Assembly: GCA_003223135.1 (NCBI GenBank)
Contig: QHXX01000020.1
Coordinates: forward strand, 1 to 59,254
Direction of reading: 5' to 3'
DNA from: Acidobacteriota bacterium
GTDB taxonomy: Bacteria > Acidobacteriota > Polarisedimenticolia > Gp22-AA2
DNA length: 59,254 bases
The notes below the pieces were generated by a model. The model did no database searches and was not told the DNA's origin. It worked only from the letters and a program-made list of their open reading frames with translations. Made by a program: the position numbers and the translations under genes. Each line of letters opens with the position of its first letter. The first letter of the stretch is position 1. Positions 51,183-57,885 of this stretch are shown piece by piece.

Positions 51183-52502
51183 TCAGGGTTTCAGGATGTG
51201 GCCTTCGCTCCGGGTCACGCAGGCCGCCACCGTCACGTCGCCGGTGACGTTCAGTACCGTGCGGCACATATCGAGCAGACGGTCGACGCCGAAGATGATG
51301 CCGATCCCCTCGGGGGGGATGCCCACCGTCACCAGCAGGGCCATCACCAGCGGGAGCGATCCGCCCGGAACGCCCGCCGTGCCGATGCCCGAAAGGATCG
51401 ACAGCAGCACCACGGTGATCTGTCCTCCGACCGTCAGGTGGATATCGAAAAACTGCGCCAGGAACAGGACGGTGATTCCCTCGTACAGCGCGGTGCCGTT
51501 CTGGTTCAGCGTCGAGCCGAGCGTCAGGACGAAGCCGGCGATCGAGCGCGGGATTCCCAGCTCCTGCTCCGCGACGCGCAGGGTCGTCGGCAGGGTGGCG
51601 TTGCTGGAGGACGTCGAAAACGCGGTGAGCATCACCTCGCGCAGTCGCCTGAAGAAGAGTTGCGGTGAATAACGCACGACGTACTTCAACAGCAACGAGT
51701 AGGTGCAGAACTGATGCAGCGCCAGCCCCAGGAGGACGGTGAGGACGTAGAGGGCAAGCAGTTTCAGGACGCGCAGGCCCGACAGGGCGGTCACGCTGAA
51801 CAGGAGGGCCGCCACGCCGACGGGGGCAAGTCGCATGGCGAGCGCGATGACCTTGAGCACGACCTCGTACAGGGCCTGCAGCCAGAGAAGGAGGGGCTCG
51901 ACGGCCCTGCGATCCACCGTCGTCAGGGCGATCCCCAGGACCAGGGCGAACACCATCACGGCGAGCATGTCGCCGCGGAAGGCGTTGACCATGGCCTCGA
52001 CCGGGTTCTCGGGGATGAGGTCGAGAAGAATCTGGAGCCCCGTCTTCGGGGGCGGCGGCTGCTTCACCGAGCCGGCGTATTTCTTCATGACCTCGAGAAG
52101 CTCGGCGCGCGACGCTTCCGGCATCCCGGCGCCCGGACGGATGACGTTCGCCAGCGTCACGCCGATGAACACCGAGACGCTGCTCAGGAACAGAGTGAAC
52201 GCCAGCGTCCTGAGGCCGATGCGGCCGAGGCGTCGCGCATCTCCCAGCTCGGCGACGCCGAGAATGATGGCCGACAGGATCAGCGGGATGACCACCATGA
52301 AGATGAGGCGGAGGAAGATCAGGCCGACGGGGTACGACACGTTCTTGATGAAAGAGTCCAGTCCGGCGGTGCCGCCGAACCGGAGGTTCGCCGCGACGCC
52401 GAGGACCGCGCCCGAGATCATTCCTAAGAAGATCTGCGTGTGGAGGGGGACGCTTCGGCCTGGGGGCGTAGGCGCGCCCGATCCTGCGTGGGCCTGGGTC
52501 AC
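51183..52502 (-). CDS. DAACS family dicarboxylate/amino-acid:cation symporter
   Basis: The 439-residue protein has the glutamate/aspartate transporter features: eight hydrophobic helices and two re-entrant loops, with TSSSNATLPTT (serine-rich HP1), GSTLNQNGTALYEG (the NMDGT-like TM7) and GIGTAGVPGGS (HP2). It uses a Na+ or H+ gradient to import glutamate, aspartate or C4-dicarboxylates. The gene precedes two flavin oxidases on the same strand, a possible import-oxidation unit. Confidence 0.92.
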   Translation of the reverse strand: MTQAHAGSGAPTPPGRSVPLHTQIFLGMISGAVLGVAANLRFGGTAGLDSFIKNVSYPVGLIFLRLIFMVVIPLILSAIILGVAELGDARRLGRIGLRTLAFTLFLSSVSVFIGVTLANVIRPGAGMPEASRAELLEVMKKYAGSVKQPPPPKTGLQILLDLIPENPVEAMVNAFRGDMLAVMVFALVLGIALTTVDRRAVEPLLLWLQALYEVVLKVIALAMRLAPVGVAALLFSVTALSGLRVLKLLALYVLTVLLGLALHQFCTYSLLLKYVVRYSPQLFFRRLREVMLTAFSTSSSNATLPTTLRVAEQELGIPRSIAGFVLTLGSTLNQNGTALYEGITVLFLAQFFDIHLTVGGQITVVLLSILSGIGTAGVPGGSLPLVMALLVTVGIPPEGIGIIFGVDRLLDMCRTVLNVTGDVTVAACVTRSEGHILKP

Positions 52503-52589
52503 CGTGTTCTCCTGCGCCGTCCGGATGATGTCCCGTCCGGGTGCGGCACGCGTCGCCCCTGCGGGCGCGGGATGCTAACACGCGCGTGC

Positions 52590-52757
52590 TATAATCGGGC
52601 CCCTTCGGCGAAGCGCCATCCCCTGGAGCGTCCCGTGAAGCCGTGTCCGCCCGCCGCGCTGTTGATCGGGAGGTCGGCCATGCCCGACCGCCCGCGGAGT
52701 GTGGCCCGCGGGTGCTTTGCCCCCGGGGTGCTTCCTTCCGGAAGCACCTCTTTTTTT
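52590..52757 (+). ncRNA. Structured leader with intrinsic terminator (attenuator-like)
   Basis: A perfect TATAAT at 52590-52595 would start a transcript near 52602. Before the next gene at 52778 it contains a GGTCGG...CCGACC hairpin and a CCCGCGG...CCGCGGG hairpin (7 bp). A complete intrinsic terminator follows at 52727-52757: GGTGCTTCC, loop TTCC, GGAAGCACC, then TCTTTTTTT. A terminator between promoter and start codon means the RNA either ends here as a small RNA or regulates the downstream gene by anti-termination. No known riboswitch pattern was matched. Confidence 0.6.
52727..52757 (+). terminator. Intrinsic terminator in the leader
   Basis: A nine-pair stem with a four-base loop is followed by TCTTTTTTT, a canonical rho-independent terminator. 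It sits only 20 bases before the ATG at 52778. Confidence 0.85.
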
Positions 52758-52777
52758 ATGTCCGTGGGGTTCATGGC

Positions 52778-53527
52778 ATGAACGACAACCTTCAGCGGCT
52801 CGTCCGCGTGCAGGAGATCATCACCGCCGTCGATGCCGCGCAGGAGAGGATTTCCGCCATCCCGGCCGAGGTGGGTCGCCTGGAGAAGGAGCTGCTCGCC
52901 GCCCAGAAGGAGATCGAGGCGGAGCGGGCGCGCGTGCAGGAACTCGGCAAGGACCGGCGCCGCCTGGAGATGGACCTGATGGGGGTCGAGGCGAAGATCA
53001 CCAAATACCAGGCACAGCTCCTCGATGTGAAAACCAACAAGGAGTATCAGGCGATGCTGCACGAGATCGAGGCGTGCAGGGCGGAGCGCGCCGCGCTCGA
53101 CGAAAAAATCCTCCTGGAGATGGAGGAGAGCGAAAAACGCCACGCGGCCGTGCGTGGCCTGGAGGAGGCGCTGGAGCGCCGGCGACGCGAGACCTCGCAG
53201 GGAAAGGTCCGGCTGGACGCCGAGACACAGGAGCTGAAGGGCCGGGCGGAAACCCTGGAGGCGGAGCGTCAGAGCCTCGAGGCGGGCGTTTCCGCCGACT
53301 ACCTGCAGCCGTTCCTCAAGGTGGCGCGCCAGCGCAAGGGGCTGGCCCTCGTGGCGGTGCGCGACGAGCGCTGCGGCGGCTGCCACGTGCGCGTCATGCC
53401 CAAGCTCATCCAGCAGGTCCGCCGGGCGACCGGGCTCATCGCGTGCGACTCCTGCAAGCGCTTCCTGTACGTGCCGGACGAGCCGCCCCGAGCGAATACT
53501 GTCGCCGCCGAGTCGCCCGCGCAATGA
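52778..53527 (+). CDS. Coiled-coil C4-type zinc-ribbon protein
   Basis: The 249-residue protein has an extended coiled coil (about residues 10-190) and a C-terminal C4 zinc ribbon (RCGGCHVRV...CDSCKRFLYV), the layout of the zf-RING_7/CT398 family. These are thought to interact with nucleic acid or secretion partners, though function is not proven. The gene lies 20 bases after the attenuator-like terminator and overlaps rnhA by four bases (ATGA). Confidence 0.9.
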   Translation: MNDNLQRLVRVQEIITAVDAAQERISAIPAEVGRLEKELLAAQKEIEAERARVQELGKDRRRLEMDLMGVEAKITKYQAQLLDVKTNKEYQAMLHEIEACRAERAALDEKILLEMEESEKRHAAVRGLEEALERRRRETSQGKVRLDAETQELKGRAETLEAERQSLEAGVSADYLQPFLKVARQRKGLALVAVRDERCGGCHVRVMPKLIQQVRRATGLIACDSCKRFLYVPDEPPRANTVAAESPAQ

Positions 53528-54042
53528 CGCGGCGTCGCGCTCCCCGCCGGTCCGCCTCGGCCGGGAAACAACACGGCGCCCTGGTGGCCCACATCGACGG
53601 TGGGGCCCGAGGCAACCCTGGCCCGGCGGGGTACGGCGTCCATGTGAAGGATGAGGCGGGACGCGTCGTGGCGGAGTTGTACGGTTACCTGGGCACCGCC
53701 ACGAACAACACGGCGGAATATGCCGCGCTTTTGGCGCTTCTGGAGTACGCCCGGAAGGAGGGCGCGGCAACCCTGCGCATCCTGTCCGATTCGGAGCTTC
53801 TGGTGCGGCAGATCCGGGGCGAATATCGCGTCAAGCACCCGGGTCTGCTTGTGTTGCACGCGGCCGCACGCCGCCTGATGGCGTCGCTCCCGTCCGTCGT
53901 CGTCGAACACGTGCCTCGCGAGCGGAACGTGGAGGCCGATGCCCTCGCCAACCGCGCCATGGACCTTCGCGACAGCTCCGGCCCGCTGCCGCAGGCGTTG
54001 CGCGATCTGCCGCCGCTTCCGTTCCAGCCGCGGCTTCATTAG
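53524..54042 (+). CDS. rnhA: Ribonuclease HI family protein
   Basis: This 172-residue protein starts inside the preceding stop (ATGA). It has the RNase HI active-site residues: D in HIDGGARGNPGPAGYG, E in NNTAEYAAL, D in LSDSELL and D in VEADALANRA. It cleaves RNA in RNA:DNA hybrids. An additional N-terminal basic extension (MTRRRAPRR) and a proline-rich tail are present. It is coupled to the zinc-ribbon gene. Confidence 0.92.
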   Translation: MTRRRAPRRSASAGKQHGALVAHIDGGARGNPGPAGYGVHVKDEAGRVVAELYGYLGTATNNTAEYAALLALLEYARKEGAATLRILSDSELLVRQIRGEYRVKHPGLLVLHAAARRLMASLPSVVVEHVPRERNVEADALANRAMDLRDSSGPLPQALRDLPPLPFQPRLH

Positions 54043-54127
54043 GAGGCGGTTCCGCCAGGCGGAGGGACCCGCGCCGCAATTGCGTGCGCATCGGCCCGCA
54101 GGGTCCCCGTCCGGGCGCGTCGGCCGT

Positions 54128-54155
54128 TTGACAGACAGTCAGGGCTCACTATATT
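54128..54155 (+). promoter_or_regulatory. Promoter just upstream of yggS, predicting a near-leaderless mRNA
   Basis: TTGACA (54128) and TATATT (54150) are 16 bases apart. Transcription would start around 54162, one or two bases before the ATG at 54164. No Shine-Dalgarno is visible, which fits leaderless translation. Confidence 0.6.
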
Positions 54156-54163
54156 TGTTGCGT

Positions 54164-54862
54164 ATGCCGGCGGGCGCGATCGCGAGCAAGGTGGAGCGGG
54201 TGCGGGAGCGCATGGCGGCCGCGGCGCGCCGGGCCGGGCGTGATCCGGAGTCGATCACCCTGGTGGGCGTGAGCAAGACGGTCCCGCCGGAGCAGATCCG
54301 GGAGGCGATCGAGGCCGGCCTCGCCGATCTGGGAGAGAACAGGGTGCAGGAGGCGCGCGACAAGGCCGGGCAGCTCACCGGGCCGATCCACTGGCACCTG
54401 GTCGGGCACCTGCAGGCGAACAAGGCGAACCACGCGGCCCGCCTGTTCGACGTCGTGCACTCGCTCGACTCGATCGACATCCTCGAGCGCCTGGAGCGCG
54501 CGGCGGAGCGCGCAGGTCGCCTCGTCATGGCCATGGTGCAGATCGACCTGGCGGGCGAGCCGACCAAGTCCGGCGCCAGGGAGGAGGATCTCGACCGGCT
54601 GCTCGAGGCGGCGGCAGGCTGCCGATGCGTCCGGGTGCGCGGGCTGATGATCCTGCCGCCCTATGACCCGGATCCCGAGAAGAGCCGGCCGTACTTCCGG
54701 CGGCTGCGCGGGCTTTTGCACGAGGCGCAGGGGCGGCACGCGGCGCTCGAGCTGACGCACCTGTCCATGGGCATGACGGAGGATTTCGAAGTGGCGATCG
54801 AGGAGGGGGCGACGATGGTGCGCGTCGGGCGTGCCCTCTTCGGAGAAAGGAGAGCGGCATGA
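54164..54862 (+). CDS. yggS: YggS family pyridoxal-phosphate homeostasis protein
   Basis: The 232-residue protein has the TIM-barrel PLP fold with the cofactor lysine in LVGVSKTVP, GENRVQEAR, HLVGHLQANK and LSMGMTEDFEVAIEEGATMVRVG. It balances free PLP and amino-acid pools. It overlaps the divIVA gene by four bases. The promoter suggests leaderless translation. Confidence 0.93.
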   Translation: MPAGAIASKVERVRERMAAAARRAGRDPESITLVGVSKTVPPEQIREAIEAGLADLGENRVQEARDKAGQLTGPIHWHLVGHLQANKANHAARLFDVVHSLDSIDILERLERAAERAGRLVMAMVQIDLAGEPTKSGAREEDLDRLLEAAAGCRCVRVRGLMILPPYDPDPEKSRPYFRRLRGLLHEAQGRHAALELTHLSMGMTEDFEVAIEEGATMVRVGRALFGERRAA

Positions 54863-55365
54863 AAATCACCCCGATCGATATCAGCGGCCACCGCTTCGCG
54901 AAGCGGATGCGGGGCCTCGACCCGGAAGAAGTCCGATCGTTCCTGAACCTGGTGTCGGGCGAGTTCGAGAAGCTGGTCATCGAAAACAACGCGCTCAAGG
55001 AGGAGCTGGCGCAGATCAAGGCCGGCCTCGCCGACTACAAGGAGCGCGAGCGGATCCTGAAGGATACCCTGGTCACGGCCCAGAAGCTGGCCGAGGACAT
55101 CAAGGAAGAGGCGCGGAAGGAGGCGCAGCTCGTCGTCAAAGAGGCGGAGATCAGGGGTGGGCAGCTCCTCGACCAGGCGGCCCGCAAGGCCGGCCAGATC
55201 GAGGGGATGATCCAGAACCTGCGCGTCGAGCGCGACGCCTTCGAGCAGCGCGTCCGGTCGGCCGTCGAGCAGCACCTGAGGCTCCTCGACATGCACAAAA
55301 AGGAGGAAGAGATCGAGGACCGGCTGCGTTTCATGAAGAAGCCGCCCGCCGGAGAGGCCCGCTGA
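54859..55365 (+). CDS. divIVA: DivIVA-domain coiled-coil protein
   Basis: The 168-residue protein begins MKITPIDISGHRFAKRMRGLDPEEVRSFL, the classic N-terminal DivIVA domain, followed by a long coiled coil and a charged tail. DivIVA marks negative membrane curvature at septum and poles and recruits division proteins. It overlaps yggS by four bases (ATGA), matching the common yggS-divIVA order. Confidence 0.9.
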   Translation: MKITPIDISGHRFAKRMRGLDPEEVRSFLNLVSGEFEKLVIENNALKEELAQIKAGLADYKERERILKDTLVTAQKLAEDIKEEARKEAQLVVKEAEIRGGQLLDQAARKAGQIEGMIQNLRVERDAFEQRVRSAVEQHLRLLDMHKKEEEIEDRLRFMKKPPAGEAR

Positions 55366-55426
55366 AGCCGGTCCCTAAGCCCGCAGGTCGCGCACGCGAC
55401 GGCGGAGCCGTGCCGGATGTCTCCCG

Positions 55427-56752
55427 ATGATCGACGCGGATCTGGCGATCGTCGACGCCTCGGAGCTCGTGACCGTGCGGGGCGCAGCACCCCGGCGCGG
55501 CGCGGCCCAGGCCGACCTCGGGATCATCGAGCATGGTTGTCTCGCGGCGCGCGACGGCCTCATCGTCTTCGTCGGGGACGAGCGCGACTATCGGCGCCAG
55601 GTGCGTCTCGGACGGAGCGGCGTCGAGATCGACGCCACCGGACGGACCGTCCTCCCGGGCTTCGTCGATCCCCACACCCACCTGCCGTTCGCCGGCAGCC
55701 GTGAGCGCGAATTCTCCCTGCGTCTCCAGGGCACCCGCTACGAGGAGATCGCGGCACAGGGAGGCGGCATCCTCGCGACCGTGGAGGCCACGCGGCGTGC
55801 CTCTTACGACGCCCTGGTGGAGCTGGGGAAGGCGCGCCTCAACCGCATGCTCCTGCACGGGACGACCACGATCGAGGCCAAGAGCGGCTACGGACTGACC
55901 CTGGAGGACGAGATCAAGCAGTTGCGCGTCCTGAGGGCGCTCGACGGCATCCACCCGGTCGATGTCGTGCCGACGTTCCTGGGGGCGCACGCGGTTCCGA
56001 AGGAGCACCGGCGCGATCGCGCGGGCTACGTCCGCGAAATCGTCGAGCGGATGATCCCCGAGGTGGCGGGGCAGAACCTGGCCCGCTTCTGCGACGTGTT
56101 CGTCGACGAGATTGCCTTCACCGCAGAGGAGGCGGAGACGATCCTGGGGGCGGCGGCGCAGCGCGGCCTCGGCCTGCGCGTGCACGCCGACCAGCTCTCC
56201 GACTCGGGGGGCGCCCTCCTGGCCGCGCGACTCGGGGCCGCGTCCGCCGACCACCTGGAGCACGCCACCGAGGAAGGAATCCGCGCCCTCGCGAGGTCCG
56301 CGACCGCCGCCGTCCTCCTTCCCGGCGCCGCCTTCTTCCTGCGCGCCGCTGCCTCGACGCTCGGCCGCAGGCTCGTCGACGCGCAGGTGCCGGTGGCGCT
56401 GGCGACCGACTTCAATCCGGGGTCCTGCCCGACGGAAGCGATGCCGGCGATCCTTCCGCTGGCTTGCCTCAATTTCGGACTGTCACCCGCCGAAGCGATC
56501 GTGGCCGCGACCCTGAACGCGTCCTACGCTCTCGGTCTCGCGGCGCGCACCGGCAGCCTGGAGACCGGGAAGGCGGCCGACGTGCAGGTCCTGGACGTTC
56601 CCAACCACCTCCACCTGGTCTACCATTTCGGCGTCAACCACTGCCGGACGGTCGTCAAGAGCGGGCGGCTGGTGGTCGAGGAAGGCGCCCTGGCGGGGGA
56701 AACGTGGCGCGGACATTCCGGCAAAGGTGCTGTGGACAAGGCTTCCGGCTGA
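55427..56752 (+). CDS. hutI: Imidazolonepropionase
   Basis: The 441-residue protein has HutI motifs: DPHTHLPFAGSREREF, LHGTTTIEAKSGYGL, FLGAHAVPKEHR, VHADQLSDSG and ATDFNPGSCPTEAM. It hydrolyses imidazolone-5-propionate to N-formimino-glutamate in histidine degradation. hutH and hutU are not in the window. The next gene is a formiminotransferase-cyclodeaminase-type protein, which would process the product. Confidence 0.95.
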   Translation: MIDADLAIVDASELVTVRGAAPRRGAAQADLGIIEHGCLAARDGLIVFVGDERDYRRQVRLGRSGVEIDATGRTVLPGFVDPHTHLPFAGSREREFSLRLQGTRYEEIAAQGGGILATVEATRRASYDALVELGKARLNRMLLHGTTTIEAKSGYGLTLEDEIKQLRVLRALDGIHPVDVVPTFLGAHAVPKEHRRDRAGYVREIVERMIPEVAGQNLARFCDVFVDEIAFTAEEAETILGAAAQRGLGLRVHADQLSDSGGALLAARLGAASADHLEHATEEGIRALARSATAAVLLPGAAFFLRAAASTLGRRLVDAQVPVALATDFNPGSCPTEAMPAILPLACLNFGLSPAEAIVAATLNASYALGLAARTGSLETGKAADVQVLDVPNHLHLVYHFGVNHCRTVVKSGRLVVEEGALAGETWRGHSGKGAVDKASG

Positions 56753-56864
56753 TTCGCACCTTGACACCCCGGGGACAGGATCGTAGATTTCCATGCGGAC
56801 AGTCGGTCGCGCCCTGCGGAAATGGATCGAGAGGCTGGCGCGCCGAACGCGCGGGGAACCGACG

Positions 56865-57497
56865 ATGCTTTCCAGGATGACGCTCGAGCAGTTCGCGGAG
56901 GCGCTCGCCGCCGCGACCCCGACGCCGGGGGGCGGCAGCGCCTCGGCCCAGGCCGGGGCGATGGCGGCATCGCTCATCCAGATGATGTGCGGCCTTACGG
57001 CCGGCCGCGAGCGATACCGTGCACATGACGAGGCCGTACGCGCCATCCGGGCCCGGGCCGAAGGGCTGCGCAAAGACCTCCTCGCCCTGGTCGACAGGGA
57101 CGCGCAGGCCTACGACGAAGTCGTGCGCGCCCTGCGCCTGCCGAAGGGCACGGACGCCGAGAAACAGGCCCGTTCCGAAGCTCTCCAGCGCGCCAATCTG
57201 TTCGCCATCGAGACGCCCCTGGCGATCGCCGACGCGTGCGCCGCTCTCATGGGACTGGCCTCGGAGATGACCTACATGGGGAATCTCAATGCCGTCAGCG
57301 ATGTGGGGGTGGCGGCGCTACTGGCGTATGCCGGCCTGCGGGGAGCCGTCCTCAACATCCGCGTCAACCTCAAGGGCGTCGCTGACGAGACGCACGCGGG
57401 GAAGCTGCGCGAACGGGTGCGGCGCCTCGAGGTCGACTCCGAGAAGCTGCGCGAAGAGGCCCTCACGGCCGTCTACGCCCGCACCAACGGGCGCTGA
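56865..57497 (+). CDS. Formiminotransferase-cyclodeaminase C-terminal-like protein (FTCD_C/FchA)
   Basis: From ATG 56865 the protein (about 210 residues) carries the FTCD_C signature TPTPGGGSASAQAGAMAASL near the N-terminus and a helical fold (ETPLAIADACAALM, RVNLKGV). It resembles FchA methenyl-THF cyclohydrolase/formimino-THF cyclodeaminase, which releases ammonia from formimino-THF. The upstream ATG (56793) would add an Arg-rich 24-residue leader. It follows hutI, so the two may handle histidine-derived formimino groups together. Confidence 0.88.
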   Translation: MLSRMTLEQFAEALAAATPTPGGGSASAQAGAMAASLIQMMCGLTAGRERYRAHDEAVRAIRARAEGLRKDLLALVDRDAQAYDEVVRALRLPKGTDAEKQARSEALQRANLFAIETPLAIADACAALMGLASEMTYMGNLNAVSDVGVAALLAYAGLRGAVLNIRVNLKGVADETHAGKLRERVRRLEVDSEKLREEALTAVYARTNGR

Positions 57498-57665
57498 CCT
57501 CCGGCCGGCCGCCCGCGCAACCCCCGATTTAGCTCCGGAATTGCATTGGCGCAATGACAAATCACTATATCGAAGCGGTGAAACTCTCTGAATTCCAGCA
57601 CGTTGTTGCCTTGCTATATTAGCATTTCTTATCGTGAAACACGCGCTCACAAGCCAAAAATCAGG

Positions 57666-57694
57666 TTGACAACCCCCGCGTCGCACCGTATCAG
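57666..57694 (+). promoter_or_regulatory. Promoter upstream of the subtilisin-like gene
   Basis: TTGACA (57666) and TATCAG (57689) are 17 bases apart in an AT-richer intergenic region. The start would be near 57701, giving a leader of about 185 bases. Confidence 0.55.
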
Positions 57695-57700
57695 ATAGCC

Positions 57701-57885
57701 AACTCACGACTGTGGCCTGTCCCAAGTGAGCCGCCCGTGCGTGACACGGGAGACTCACGGGGACACGACGTAAGGTTTGAGTAGCGGGATTTTTTGTCTT
57801 TTAAGAGGAATCAAAATCATCCACCCTTTGAATGGGCGCCTGCGCCCCCTGGCAGGCGTCTCTTCCCACCTCGGGAGGTTCTCTG
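57701..57885 (+). promoter_or_regulatory. Long structured 5' leader of the S8 peptidase gene
   Basis: The leader holds a nested hairpin at 57726-57758 (GTGAG ... CCCGTG loop CACGGG ... CTCAC), a T-rich stretch near 57792, a GCGCCTGC...GCAGGCGTC hairpin near 57838-57860, and a short ACCT-CGGG-AGGT hairpin that includes the Shine-Dalgarno GGAGG. It may regulate translation or mRNA stability, but no known riboswitch was recognised. Confidence 0.4.

Noticed and set aside
52590-52757. RNase P RNA (rnpB) near the zinc-ribbon/RNase HI genes
   Set aside because: In some bacteria rnpB sits near these genes, but the transcript is only about 155 bases and lacks the conserved P4 sequences I could expect to see.
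57701-57885. Cyclic-di-GMP or other known riboswitch in the S8 peptidase leader
   Set aside because: No conserved GEMM or other known core sequence was seen; only generic hairpins are present.
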